Origin: Methylobacterium soli
GTDB taxonomy: Bacteria > Pseudomonadota > Alphaproteobacteria > Rhizobiales > Beijerinckiaceae
Reading direction: 5' to 3'
NCBI RefSeq assembly: GCF_008806385.1
Contig: NZ_VZZK01000019.1
Coordinates: forward strand, 1 to 64,000
Length of the DNA: 64,000 nucleotides
Under the pieces are notes generated by a model that saw nothing but the letters and a program-made list of their open reading frames with translations, searched no databases and was not told the DNA's origin. The position numbers and the translations under genes are program-made. This document shows positions 1 through 10,729 of the stretch, one piece after another. Every line of letters begins with the position of its first letter. Within the stretch, counting starts at the first letter, position 1.

Positions 1-1579
<1,579 letters not shown>

Positions 1580-3922
1580 GTGCAACGGCGCGCAGAGTTC
1601 GCGGTTAAGATCGTACGCGTGGAGTTAAAGTCCTTGAGCGTTCCCTCTGATCCTCATCTCCCGGATACGCGTAAAGGTCCCTTTGCATTCGAAACAGCCT
1701 GCGTAGCCACTCCGGGCAGCGAAAAACCTGAAGCAAGCATTTCAACGCAATCGCGTCTACGAGCCGTCACCGCGGTTGCGCATCATTATGGCACGGAGCT
1801 CGATCATTTAGAGTTCCGGTCTGACCGGAACGAAATCGTTCCCTCCCCTGCATCTCTAGTAGCCTGGGTTCGAGGCGCGGGCCTGTGGGCGAAAGCAACC
1901 CGTGTTCGCTGGCGGCAGCTCCTTCGGCTCGAAGAAGGGGCACCAGTCGTCCTTCTGCTGGCCAATGGTGGTGCTGCACTCCTAACGGGGCGCAATCTTG
2001 AAAAGGGTGTTGCATTTATCGCGAACCCACTCACGCCAGAGCAGGCCCCCATTGCAGTTGACGAACTGCGGCTGTCGCAAGTTTGGCAAGGTGACGTACT
2101 GCTGATTCGGCGTGAACGGAGAACGACCCTCGACGAGGCGCCATTCTCGTTTTCTTGGCTCATGCAACTCGTTTTGCGCGAGCGTCGCAATCTCCGCGAA
2201 GTCCTTGTGGCTTCGCTGAGCATGAGCGTACTACAGATCCTGCCGCCATTCCTGACGATGGCGGCTATTGACCGTGTGATGACACACCACACGCTCTCGA
2301 CGCTGGCACTCATCTCGTTGATGCTGGTGCTGGTCACCGGATATGAGACGCTCCTCGGTTACGCTCGGCGCGAAATCGTCGAAGTGATGTCGACACGGCT
2401 TGACGCGCGCATCAATGTTCATGTTTTTCGTCGTCTTCTCGCGCTTCCGGTCGAGTTCTTCGAAAGAACCCCCACCGGCGAGACAACTCACAAAATTTCT
2501 CAGATTTTCAAGATCCGAGATTTTTTGACGGGCAAGCTTGTGAGCACGATACTAGACGTGTTCACGCTGCTCATTCTTCTACCGTTTCTTTTTTGGATGA
2601 GCACGGCACTGGCCTGGATGGTTCTGGCTGCTTCATTCTGCATAGGGTTGACGGTCCTCTGGTTCCTCCCCGCTATACGCCAAGTATATGCTCAGTTAAT
2701 TGCCGCCGAGGTAAAGAAGGGCTCGCTGCTCGTGGAAACCGTGCACGGCATGCGTACGGTCAAATCGCTAGCCATTGAGGAAACTCGCAAGCAGGAATGG
2801 GACGAGCGGGTCGCAGAATCTGGTCACGCCCGCCTAGCAGCTGGCCGGATCGCCAACTGGGCGCAAACCGTCACCACTCCGCTAGAGCGGTTTGTCGACC
2901 GCGGTGTGCTGATGTGCGGCGCCTACATCGTTCTCGTGGCGCCGGCAGGCACAACCGGGATCACAACTGGCAGCTTGATCGCTTTTATGATGTTGGGTGG
3001 ACGGGTCGCGAGCCCTCTCATAGGCCTGGCGAAGCTGACTCAGGACATTGAGGAGGTTCGTACGTCAATCTCGCAGGTCTCGGAAGTCCTCAACCATCCA
3101 ACTGAAACGGCGGCAACGCGGGGTGGTCTGCGGCCGAAATTCTCCGGCCAAATCACGTTTGATGACGTGAGCTTTAGGTATCCCGGCTCCCAGGCGCTGG
3201 CGCTCAATCGCGTCAACTTCAGCATTCCAGCAGGGACGATGCTCGGCCTGGTCGGGCGCAGCGGTTCGGGCAAATCGACCATTGCGCGGCTACTTCAAGG
3301 CATCAACCGTGATTACAGCGGCCGGCTCAAGATCGACGGCTCCGACCTGCGCGAAATCAACTTGACACATCTCCGGCGCAGCTTCGGAGTGGTCATGCAG
3401 GACAACTTCCTGTTCCGAGGGACGGTACGAGAGAATATCATCGCGGGTCGTCCAGGGCTGACCCTGGACGATGTGGTCCAGGCAGCCCGCATGTCAGGCG
3501 CAGAAGAATTCATCGAGCGGCTGCCGCATGGCTACGAGACCTGGATTGAAGAGGGGTCGGCCAATTTGTCAGGCGGGCAGCGTCAGCGGCTCGCGATTGC
3601 ACGCGCCCTAATTGTCAATCCGCGTCTCCTGATTCTCGATGAGGCCACGAGCGCGCTCGATCCGGAAAGTGAGGCTCTGGTCAACGCCAATCTCCTTCGA
3701 ATTGCCAAAGACCGCACCATGGTGATCGTCTCACACCGCCTCTCGTCTCTGGTGGATTGCGACCAAATCCTAGTCATGGACAAAGGAGCCGCGATCGACG
3801 TAGGTCCGCACGATGAACTTCTCGAACGCTGTGCTATTTATCGGCAGCTGTGGCAGCAGCAAAATAGGCATTCGGAACGAAGTCGTCAGACGCAGCTTAA
3901 ATCCATTGCGGCTGGGGAATAA
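1580..3922 (+). CDS. Type I secretion ABC transporter (HlyB-like permease/ATPase)
   Basis: This inner-membrane exporter of 780 residues has the three parts expected of a type I secretion ATPase. Residues of about 55-145 resemble a C39-like domain; the position where peptidase-type members carry the catalytic Cys reads SRLRAVTAVAHHYG, so it should be a non-cleaving HlyB-type domain. A transmembrane block follows (about 200-480). The nucleotide-binding domain has Walker A GRSGSGKST (559-567), signature LSGGQRQR (663-670), Walker B LLILDE (683-688) and the H-loop VSHRL. The next gene, an HlyD-type adaptor, starts 5 bp downstream, so the two form one operon; no outer-membrane TolC gene is present. 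Likely cargo is a leaderless protein, with the collagen-like protein next door and the CAP protein at 11.2-12.4 kb as candidates. The exact start is uncertain; downstream GTG codons are possible. Confidence 0.9.
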   Translation: MQRRAEFAVKIVRVELKSLSVPSDPHLPDTRKGPFAFETACVATPGSEKPEASISTQSRLRAVTAVAHHYGTELDHLEFRSDRNEIVPSPASLVAWVRGAGLWAKATRVRWRQLLRLEEGAPVVLLLANGGAALLTGRNLEKGVAFIANPLTPEQAPIAVDELRLSQVWQGDVLLIRRERRTTLDEAPFSFSWLMQLVLRERRNLREVLVASLSMSVLQILPPFLTMAAIDRVMTHHTLSTLALISLMLVLVTGYETLLGYARREIVEVMSTRLDARINVHVFRRLLALPVEFFERTPTGETTHKISQIFKIRDFLTGKLVSTILDVFTLLILLPFLFWMSTALAWMVLAASFCIGLTVLWFLPAIRQVYAQLIAAEVKKGSLLVETVHGMRTVKSLAIEETRKQEWDERVAESGHARLAAGRIANWAQTVTTPLERFVDRGVLMCGAYIVLVAPAGTTGITTGSLIAFMMLGGRVASPLIGLAKLTQDIEEVRTSISQVSEVLNHPTETAATRGGLRPKFSGQITFDDVSFRYPGSQALALNRVNFSIPAGTMLGLVGRSGSGKSTIARLLQGINRDYSGRLKIDGSDLREINLTHLRRSFGVVMQDNFLFRGTVRENIIAGRPGLTLDDVVQAARMSGAEEFIERLPHGYETWIEEGSANLSGGQRQRLAIARALIVNPRLLILDEATSALDPESEALVNANLLRIAKDRTMVIVSHRLSSLVDCDQILVMDKGAAIDVGPHDELLERCAIYRQLWQQQNRHSERSRQTQLKSIAAGE

Positions 3923-3927
3923 GTAGA

Positions 3928-5322
3928 ATGGCTAGCGGTGCTCTCAGCCTATGGTCCGGCGGGCAAGCGCGGCGCGCAGACGAGGCGGCAGCCTTGGCGC
4001 TGCTCGAATTTCAATCTCCGACGGCTGCACTGCTGGAAACCCCGGTCAAGCCCGCGGCTCGAAGCATGCTATGGGTTATCGTGACGCTAATCGTAACGTC
4101 GGGGGCAGTCCTGGATCTGCTCCCAATCGATATGGTGGTCACAGGCGCCGGGCGCGTTGTCTCTACCGAGCCAACTGCCGTCGTACAGCCACTTGAGACA
4201 GCCATTGTCCGCTCGATCTACGTCCATGAAGGCCAAATCGTGCGGAAGGGGGATCTTCTCGCCGAGCTCGATCCGACTTTCTCCAATGCTGATGCCAGCG
4301 CGCTCGAGTCGCAGGTCCAGAGTCTTCAAGCGGAGGTTGACCGCTTGAACGCTGAAACGTCTGGACGATCATACACCCCAAAAACCTCGGATGCCGCGGC
4401 AGCCGTTCAGATTGCGTTGTACGGGCAGCGGCAGTCACAGTACCGATACCAGATGGAGAGCTTCCACCAAAAAATCAGCGGCCTTCAGGCTCAGCTGACC
4501 CGCGCCGAGCACGATGTGAAGGCTTTCAGTCAGAGAGCCGATATTGCTTCTGTTTTGGAGTCAAAACGGCGTGAGCTGGAACGCTTGCAGGTAGGAAGTC
4601 AGATGAACCGACTCGTTGCGCAAGATCAGCGCATTGAAATGCAGCGCAACCTAACGGACGCAACCGGGACGGCTGAACGTGCGGGACGCGATCTGAAGCA
4701 GATGATGGCGGAGCGAGACGCGTTCGAGCAACAGTGGAAGACGCAAATCAATCAAGAACTGACACTCCGCTCACGCGCCCTAAATGACGCCAAGGAAGGA
4801 CTGCGGAAGGCCTCGCTACGACGCCAACTCGTCGAGTTGCGTGCGAAACAAGATGCTGTGGTTCTCAATATGGCGAGAGTTTCGGTCGGCTCGGTCATGC
4901 AATCTGGTGAGCAGTTCATCACGCTAGTTCCCACAAATGCTCCGCTTGAAGTTGAGACCCGCATAGCAGCAGAGGACGCCGGCTATGTCCAACTTGGACA
5001 GAGGGTCACGGTGAAGTTCGACACGTTCCCATTCGTACAATACGGCCTCGCCGAAGGCTTCGTTCGCACCATCAGCGCTGACAGTTTTACTGGCGCGCAG
5101 GAAAATCAGCGTGGGAGTGTTGGAGGGCAAGGCCAGCAGACTGTCTGGTACAAAGCCCGGGTCACCATCGACAACATTAAGATGCATGGCGTGCCGGGCG
5201 GTTTCGAGATGAAGCCGGGAATGCCCATCACTGCCGATGTCAAAGCTGGCGAGCGCACACTTCTCAAGTATCTCTTCGCGCGGATCCTCCCAGTCGGCCT
5301 CGAGGGAATGCGGGAACCTTGA
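3928..5322 (+). CDS. HlyD-family periplasmic adaptor (membrane fusion protein) of type I secretion
   Basis: The product is 464 residues, the usual length for this family. It has a short cytoplasmic N-terminus, one membrane anchor at about residues 47-65, then the first half of a lipoyl-like hairpin (VRSIYVHEGQIVRKGDLLAE). A long alpha-helical coiled-coil region rich in Gln, Arg and Leu follows (about 120-310), and a beta-barrel C-terminal part that ends GMREP. It bridges the inner-membrane ABC exporter encoded just upstream to an outer-membrane channel. The start follows the upstream stop by 5 bp, with a short purine-rich stretch (aagtag) before ATG. Confidence 0.92.
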   Translation: MASGALSLWSGGQARRADEAAALALLEFQSPTAALLETPVKPAARSMLWVIVTLIVTSGAVLDLLPIDMVVTGAGRVVSTEPTAVVQPLETAIVRSIYVHEGQIVRKGDLLAELDPTFSNADASALESQVQSLQAEVDRLNAETSGRSYTPKTSDAAAAVQIALYGQRQSQYRYQMESFHQKISGLQAQLTRAEHDVKAFSQRADIASVLESKRRELERLQVGSQMNRLVAQDQRIEMQRNLTDATGTAERAGRDLKQMMAERDAFEQQWKTQINQELTLRSRALNDAKEGLRKASLRRQLVELRAKQDAVVLNMARVSVGSVMQSGEQFITLVPTNAPLEVETRIAAEDAGYVQLGQRVTVKFDTFPFVQYGLAEGFVRTISADSFTGAQENQRGSVGGQGQQTVWYKARVTIDNIKMHGVPGGFEMKPGMPITADVKAGERTLLKYLFARILPVGLEGMREP

Positions 5323-5352
5323 AGCGCCGAAACCCACCGGATAAAAGCGTTC

Positions 5353-7146
5353 ATGAGCTTCGTTGATCGCCTGATCGCTCCTTTATCGTCAGCGGCTCGC
5401 TTACGGAACGGGGTCAATTTGCTCGAGCGTGGGCGAGCAAAGGAAGGCGTCGCAGAGATCGCGCACGCGGCGCGCTCTGGCTCAAGCGAAGCGCAGTATC
5501 GGCTGGCGCAATGCTATCTCGACGAAATCGGTGTTCCGCAAAACGTCATAGAGGCGGTTCGGTGGTTGACCGCTGCTGCGGGACAGGGGCACGTCGACGC
5601 TCAGTTTCGCCTGGCGCTGATCTACGCCAGGGGTGACATCTCTGAGAGTTCTGTTGCCAACACGCCGTCGACTCTCTTCTCACATGAAGATCCATCTCAA
5701 GCAGCTGCGAAAGAGCCCGATTTTTGTACGGCGATGATTTGGGGTCGTCGGGCGGCTGAGAGTGGATCGTCTGAAGCGCAGGCACTTCTCGGCTATATAC
5801 TCGCATCCGGCCCATTGGCGTTACGCGACTTAGCGGAGGCGGAAACGTGGTACCAGCGCTCTGCAGATGCAGATTGCCCGCAGGGATCTCTTGGCTTGGG
5901 AATGCTGCGTCTGCAGACCGCGACGGACGATGACAGCCAAACCAAGGCAGCAAGTGCCGTCGCTAAAGCCGCCGCCGCAGGTTTACCGAATGCCCTGACT
6001 CTCCTAGGTGCCCTGACACAGGTCGGTATCGGCGTAGCACGTGACTTGCCGGCCGCGGCCCAGCTGTATCGAGAGGCAGCGGAGAAGGGCATTCGTTCCG
6101 CACAAACCTGCTGGGGTCTAGCGCTGCTGAATGGGGAAGGCGTCGAGCGGAATGTCATTCTCGGCGAGACCTGGCTGCGCCGAGCTGGGTTGGGGGGCGA
6201 CGCACACGCGGCGGCGTTGGTTGGCTTTCTCCATGCGAAGGGTGGTGACCTCGCGCCCAACTATGTGGAAGCTGTCACGTGGCTCGAGCGCGCGGCGGAA
6301 CTGGGACACGCCGGAGCGGCGAGAGCGTTGGGCCAGTTGCATCTTGTCGGGGCGGGCGTTGATATCGATCCCAACGTAGCAGCTCATTGGCTCCGGCGGG
6401 CGGCGGAGATGGGCAATGAGGCCTCGCAAGTCGATCTCGCAAATCTCATTCTGAGCGGTCAGGGTGAACCGGAGGATCATGCCAAGACGCGTCATTGGTT
6501 CGAGCGTGCGGCTGAGCAAGGCGACTTAACTGCGGCGTTCAATTTGAGCGTGTGTCTCGCACAAGGAGTTGGAGGAGCTCGGAACGAGCGGGAAGCCGCG
6601 ACGTGGCTGAGACGAGCGGCCGAAGGTCTCCCAACTGCACAGTTCTGGTATGGCCGGATGTTAGTCGAAGGACGCGGCGTGCCAAGCGACGAAGCCGAAG
6701 GTCGTATCTGGCTTAGCCGAGCGGCTGAGGGCGGATTGGTCGACGCACAGGTTATGCTGGCGGAGATGCTCGTGAATGGACGCGGCGGTGAAAAGGACCA
6801 TCAGCGCGCACTCGACCTGTTCCGGAAAGCGGCACAGCAAGAGCATGTGGGCGCGATGTTTGCGCTCGGAGCTCTGTATGATGGGGGCCATGACATCCCG
6901 GCCAATCCCTGGCTCGCTCAACAGTGTTTTCGGGAGGCAGCAGAACGCGGTCATGCGCGCGCACAGCTGCTCGTGGGTCAGTACCTGGCCCGAGGCTTGG
7001 CGGGCTTGCGCGATGAGTCCGAAGCTCGCCGCTGGTTTGAGGCCGCGCGTGACCAAGGCGTTGACCAAGCGTCTCTAGAGCTAGAGCGGCTTGTGACGCG
7101 AGCGAAGCCGGACGGCGATGATGAGCGCGCAGTTTCAGCGGCTTAG
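5353..7146 (+). CDS. Sel1-like repeat protein
   Basis: A protein of 597 residues made almost wholly of Sel1-like (TPR-related) repeats. Roughly thirteen units carry the pattern A..G...A...LG.ly..G.gv..d...A..W...AA, for example WLRRAAEMGNEASQVDLANL. There is no clear signal peptide. It starts 30 bp after the adaptor stop, so it probably belongs to the same operon. Sel1 repeats form superhelical scaffolds for protein-protein contact. In this context it could be an assembly or chaperone factor for the secreted substrate, but that is inference; nothing in the sequence shows a partner. Confidence 0.85.
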   Translation: MSFVDRLIAPLSSAARLRNGVNLLERGRAKEGVAEIAHAARSGSSEAQYRLAQCYLDEIGVPQNVIEAVRWLTAAAGQGHVDAQFRLALIYARGDISESSVANTPSTLFSHEDPSQAAAKEPDFCTAMIWGRRAAESGSSEAQALLGYILASGPLALRDLAEAETWYQRSADADCPQGSLGLGMLRLQTATDDDSQTKAASAVAKAAAAGLPNALTLLGALTQVGIGVARDLPAAAQLYREAAEKGIRSAQTCWGLALLNGEGVERNVILGETWLRRAGLGGDAHAAALVGFLHAKGGDLAPNYVEAVTWLERAAELGHAGAARALGQLHLVGAGVDIDPNVAAHWLRRAAEMGNEASQVDLANLILSGQGEPEDHAKTRHWFERAAEQGDLTAAFNLSVCLAQGVGGARNEREAATWLRRAAEGLPTAQFWYGRMLVEGRGVPSDEAEGRIWLSRAAEGGLVDAQVMLAEMLVNGRGGEKDHQRALDLFRKAAQQEHVGAMFALGALYDGGHDIPANPWLAQQCFREAAERGHARAQLLVGQYLARGLAGLRDESEARRWFEAARDQGVDQASLELERLVTRAKPDGDDERAVSAA

Positions 7147-7498
7147 TCACCGTCAGAAGCATCGGAATCGCCGCTTCCCGCAAATGGGGGCACTGGCACT
7201 CGGTTTGTGTTTTTCTGCCGTTCCCGTATCGTTAGCCCCTCAAGAAGGGAGTCAGAAGCGCATGAACGGCTGGATGGTCAGGGTGACAGTTCCCGGTGAG
7301 CCGCCTTCTGTAAGGTTCTTCGCCGTTGCCGAAGGCGAGCCGAAGCGCGCCCTCTTCTTGGTGAACACAGCGATCAATGGCTCGCCACCTCGCGATAGGA
7401 TTGAGACCGTAAAAGAGCTTTCCTCCGCCACATTGGAGGGGATGGGGCTGAAGTCTGACGAAGTCCGAGACGTTACAAGCAACCCGCCGGATCATTGA
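7118..7498 (+). CDS. Small exported protein of unknown function
   Basis: The frame overlaps the end of the Sel1 gene by 29 bp if it starts at 7118. An ATG at 7184 (residue 23) gives a much better exported protein, with a hydrophobic leader MGALALGLCFSAVPVSLAPQ followed by a mature part of about 80 residues that has no cysteines. I do not recognise the family. The mature part reads like a small mixed alpha/beta domain. It is the last gene before a strong terminator, so it closes the secretion operon. The true start and the function are both open. Confidence 0.6.
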   Translation: MMSAQFQRLSHRQKHRNRRFPQMGALALGLCFSAVPVSLAPQEGSQKRMNGWMVRVTVPGEPPSVRFFAVAEGEPKRALFLVNTAINGSPPRDRIETVKELSSATLEGMGLKSDEVRDVTSNPPDH

Positions 7499-7538
7499 AT
7501 CTGGAGCGTGCGGCCTTTGTAGATTAATTATTGAATGA

Positions 7539-7576
7539 CGACCGATCAGCAACCTAGCCGATCGGTCGCCTTTTTC
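7539..7576 (+). terminator. Rho-independent terminator after secretion operon
   Basis: A perfect 9-bp stem (cgaccgatc with gatcggtcg), a loop of 12, then cctttttc. It lies 40 bp after the last stop codon of the operon and is one of the clearest terminators in the window. Confidence 0.88.
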
Positions 7577-7848
7577 GTTGATCGAGTGAGTGATTTCCCT
7601 AAGACGTGCGGCGCTGATTAAGTCTCCTCGGCAAATTAAACCTTAAGCACTTAAGGGCGGCCCTCTTATGCTGGAGCGATCCGTCTATTCGTGACGGTGC
7701 TCGCAGTTCCCGAGAGCTGCAACCGCGGCATGTCTCCGAAATGTCATAGCGCAGAAGCGCCGTAGCATTTCGAGCCCGGGCACAGGGCCGCCCTCATTGC
7801 ATCATACAAGTGCGGGGGAATGACTTGCTTGCGCGCGGGCTCTCCTCT
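7577..7848. other. Intergenic region, no gene seen
   Basis: Together with the terminator, 350 bases lie between the secretion operon and the convergent XRE gene. The stretch contains a short AT-rich inverted motif (cttaagcacttaag, near 7645), but no open frame with coding character and no RNA gene was recognised. Confidence 0.5.
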
Positions 7849-8103
7849 TCAAGTCCTCGCCCCGGCGGTTCGTCGGTCCCGGAATCGAACGCCAGCTCCT
7901 CCGCCGTTCTCAGGTATGAACTCGATGCCTGCGGCTTCGAGCGCACGTGTGATATCGGCAATGGTGCGGTCATAGGGCGTGCGCTTGCCTACTTCAAAGT
8001 CGACCAACGTTTTCTTGGAAACCGATGACACTTCGGCCAGCCGGTCTTGGGTCCATTCAAGGAGGGCACGCGCGGCGCGGCATTGATCCCGCGTGATTGC
8101 CAT
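7849..8103 (-). CDS. XRE-family helix-turn-helix regulator
   Basis: This is an 84-residue single-domain DNA-binding protein. The helix-turn-helix spans about residues 5-60, with the family pattern RAALLEWTQDRLAEVSSVSK, then TLVDFEVGKRTP and an ITRALEAAGIEF end typical of Cro/C1-type regulators in Rhizobiales. The tail ends in a short Arg/Gly-rich stretch. It is divergent from the following open frame, with the start codons close together, so it may regulate itself and its neighbour. Such lone XRE proteins are common in mobile or accessory DNA. Confidence 0.9.
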   Translation of the reverse strand: MAITRDQCRAARALLEWTQDRLAEVSSVSKKTLVDFEVGKRTPYDRTIADITRALEAAGIEFIPENGGGAGVRFRDRRTAGART

Positions 8104-8189
8104 TTTTGTATAACCTATCTCTTTTGTGGTTGACTAACGGAAGGAAGAATTGCACTTTTAGGGCGACATATATCAGATGGGAATTCCCA

Positions 8190-8744
8190 ATGTCGTGCCG
8201 CCGCCCTCTCTCCTGGTCTGTTGCCATACGCGATCTCCGTGCAGATCGCATTGCATTCGCTCCAGGTGAGCGCGTCGCTCACTGCCGTGAGCAGGCTTTC
8301 ATAAAGCTGGCCGCTGATCGCGCCCGCACTTCGGCCCATTCTCATTCGCTGGCTGTCTCAAACAGCTATGACCTCCGCGCCATCATGTCAGCGGCGATCA
8401 CCGCAGCGAAGGCTCGTCGCTCAGTCACAGGCGAGCCCTGGAACATCTGCCTCTCGGCCGCTCTCAAAGGAACCTGGCAGGCCGCTAAGGCCGCGCGCCG
8501 CCTTGCGCTCTATCTTGAGCAACACGAGGCTCAGCGGGATAGAGATCCTCGATCTCGCCTGACGGCCCGCTCCATGAGCGCGGAAGGACGGGAAAACCTA
8601 GCTTCGTCGGGTCGCGGTCAATCATCGCAAAATTCAATGCGCCAGCCGGAGCAGGATCCGAAGCTGCGCCGCTCTGAAGTCTTGCCGGAGCGACCCCGAT
8701 CCCGCCCGGCAGAGGCCTTCGGCCCAGTCCCGACCCCGCGCTGA
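8190..8744 (+). CDS. Hypothetical protein, start uncertain
   Basis: The open frame extends upstream to 8097, but that would overlap the divergent XRE gene; I chose ATG 8190 (MSCRRPLSW). The most protein-like part is the middle, LRAIMSAAITAAKARRSVTG, then a Trp-containing segment ending LKGTWQAAKAARR. This resembles small basic helical proteins often found in alphaproteobacterial accessory regions (pattern I-M-x-x-A-w ... A-L-k-x-x-W-x-x-A-K). The C-terminal 80 residues are low-complexity Arg/Ser/Pro and may not be conserved. No function can be assigned. Confidence 0.4.
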   Translation: MSCRRPLSWSVAIRDLRADRIAFAPGERVAHCREQAFIKLAADRARTSAHSHSLAVSNSYDLRAIMSAAITAAKARRSVTGEPWNICLSAALKGTWQAAKAARRLALYLEQHEAQRDRDPRSRLTARSMSAEGRENLASSGRGQSSQNSMRQPEQDPKLRRSEVLPERPRSRPAEAFGPVPTPR

Positions 8745-8814
8745 GACAAAAGCTTGGGCGGTCAGAGCACCGCCGCACACCCGCCTCCAAATCCTCCGAC
8801 CCACGAGGCACCTC

Positions 8815-9051
8815 ATGCCCGAGAAACGACTGCGCACGCGCGCGGCTGATCCCGCACGCTCAACCGTCTCTTCCTTAGGTCTCCAAGCGAAGCTCGTATC
8901 CTGCGAGGACGACGCCGAGCTCAAGGCCCTCATCGAGCGCTACGAGCAACTTATCTCTGACTGGGAGAGCCTGTCCTATCGCGCGATCAAAGCTCTGGCC
9001 AACCGCTCGACCCCCAAGCCCAAGCGCCACGATGCCCTTCGTCATCCCTGA
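8815..9051 (+). CDS. Small hypothetical protein
   Basis: The product has 78 residues, with a central amphipathic stretch (DDAELKALIERYEQLISDW) that could form a helix. It overlaps the start of the HNH-like gene by 20 bp in another frame, suggesting translational coupling. I do not recognise the family. Composition is compatible with coding, but support is only from position and helix pattern. Confidence 0.45.
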   Translation: MPEKRLRTRAADPARSTVSSLGLQAKLVSCEDDAELKALIERYEQLISDWESLSYRAIKALANRSTPKPKRHDALRHP

Positions 9052-10273
9052 AGATGTCGGCACCACGCCGCGCGGCTCCCTCTCCGCGCGTCGCCGACTA
9101 CAGGCCTGGGAGCGCACGAGCGGCACCTGTGTCGTCTGCAACCAGCGCATCGACGGGGTCCGTGAGCGCTGGATCGTTGAGCATATCCGCGCCCTCGAAC
9201 TCGGCGGGGCCGACGCCCTTGAGAACATGGGGCCGGCGCATGAGATCTGTGGTCGGGCAAAAACACGCGACGATCATGCCCGCACCGCGCGCGCCAAGCG
9301 TCAGAAGCTGCGCCACCTCGGGGCCGCCCTGGCCGCCCATCCTCTGCCCGCCTCGCGCGCCAGCGCGTTCAAGCGAAAGGTCAACGGTACGGTCGTTCGC
9401 CGTGACCACGTCATTCCCGTTCAGATCGACGTCGACGCCGGCCCGAGAGCATCCGACGTGGAGGCGGCCCGTCCCGTACCCGATCCTTCTTGGGGGAATC
9501 CCTTGTTGAAGCCGAGAGATCGCCTTTGTACCCACGCGACACCATCGACTATAGAGAACGTGTCAGGAACAGCGGATCCAATGACAATTCGACAGACAGA
9601 TGCGAAGCCTGCACCGGCTCATGGTGCTCAGGCTGATCTGAGCGCCTCGGGCGAGATCATGCCGGCGATCCCGCAGCACCTTGACTTCTTGTTCGCCGAC
9701 CGCCCGCTTCTCCCCGGTGAAAACGCGGAGCAATACGAAGCGCTCCTGCGAATCATCATTCAGCAGGTCAAGCCCTCAGACGTCATCGAGGCGATTTGGG
9801 TGAAGGACATCGTCGACCTGGTTTGGGAGGCGAAACGCCTCCGTCGCTGGCGGAGCCAAATTCTGAACCAGGGACGGCTAGAGGCCGGCACAGCGCTGAT
9901 TCTGCCGGTCATTGAGAACGAGAATCATAACCCCTTCACGTCGAAGTCTGAACACCAGCGAGAGGCCACAACTCTCGCATTCGGGTGGCTTCAAAACAGT
10001 AAGACTGAGACCGCAGCGATGGAGCGAATGCTCCAAGCGAGGGGGCTCACACCGGCGGACGTCACCGCTCAGGCTTTCCAGTTGAGACTCTCCGAAGTCG
10101 AGCGGGTGGAGCGCATGATCGCTTCCACTGATCACCGGCGGGACACGCTCCTGCGCGAGGTCGAGCGCAGGCGGGCAGGCTTCAGCCAGCAACTGAGGAA
10201 CGCGGCCGCGGAGGTTATTGACCTCGACTCTCCTGCCCACGAGGCAGGCGCTACCTTGACCGCCCCTATCTGA
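9032..10273 (+). CDS. HNH-nuclease-like domain fused to unknown C-terminal domain
   Basis: A 413-residue protein with two distinct halves. The N-terminal half has an HNH pattern: a zinc-type pair C33-x2-C36, then E50-H51 (VEHIRALELGGADALENM), N65, H70 and C73, so it should bind a metal and may cut DNA. After a linker of about 100 residues, the C-terminal half (from about residue 208) reads IPQHLDFLFADRPLLPGE, then VIEAIWVKDIVDLVWEAKRL and a coiled, charged tail. That second part looks like a protein often encoded as a separate gene in Rhizobiales, beside the STGPRT-motif gene that follows here. The fusion is therefore unusual. The next gene starts 3 bp downstream. Confidence 0.7.
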   Translation: MPFVIPEDVGTTPRGSLSARRRLQAWERTSGTCVVCNQRIDGVRERWIVEHIRALELGGADALENMGPAHEICGRAKTRDDHARTARAKRQKLRHLGAALAAHPLPASRASAFKRKVNGTVVRRDHVIPVQIDVDAGPRASDVEAARPVPDPSWGNPLLKPRDRLCTHATPSTIENVSGTADPMTIRQTDAKPAPAHGAQADLSASGEIMPAIPQHLDFLFADRPLLPGENAEQYEALLRIIIQQVKPSDVIEAIWVKDIVDLVWEAKRLRRWRSQILNQGRLEAGTALILPVIENENHNPFTSKSEHQREATTLAFGWLQNSKTETAAMERMLQARGLTPADVTAQAFQLRLSEVERVERMIASTDHRRDTLLREVERRRAGFSQQLRNAAAEVIDLDSPAHEAGATLTAPI

Positions 10274-10276
10274 GCC

Positions 10277-10729
10277 ATGACGACCGAGCGTGCTATCCGC
10301 GCCAATCGTCAGAATGCGCTGGCCAGCACCGGTCCGCGCACGGCGGCGGGCCGGACGCGCTCCGCCCAGAACGCGCGCAAACACGGCCTCGCTGCCACGG
10401 ATCCCAACCCTGACGCGCCGGAGGAGACCGAGCATCTCGCGACGCTGATCGCGGGCGCGCACGGTGGTGATGCCGCCATCCTGGATGCGGCTCGCGCCGT
10501 CGCCGAGGCGCAGTTTCACCTCCGGCGCGTTCAGGCGTTCAAGGGCACCCTAATCCGAGAAGAAGTTCACGCTCTGCAGGCCGAAACAGGCACAGACATC
10601 GCATCGACCCTTTTCCCTTCTGCGGACCTCCTCCAGAAGCTCGCGCGCTTGGAGCGATACGAGCGGCGGGCGTTCTCGCAGCGGAAATCTGCAGTGCGGC
10701 GCTTCGCGGCACTGATCTGTCGATTGTAA
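10277..10729 (+). CDS. STGPRT-motif protein of unknown function
   Basis: This 150-residue protein begins with a signature I recognise from many Rhizobiales, Planctomycetes and Acidobacteria: N-x2-A-x-x-S-T-G-P-R-T-x-x-G-(K/R)-x-R-S-x-x-N-A-x-x-H-G-L (here residues 11-36). The rest is helical and charged. The family is widespread and often multi-copy, but has no established function to my knowledge. It directly follows the HNH-like gene (3 bp apart), so the two are probably co-transcribed. Confidence 0.65.
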   Translation: MTTERAIRANRQNALASTGPRTAAGRTRSAQNARKHGLAATDPNPDAPEETEHLATLIAGAHGGDAAILDAARAVAEAQFHLRRVQAFKGTLIREEVHALQAETGTDIASTLFPSADLLQKLARLERYERRAFSQRKSAVRRFAALICRL

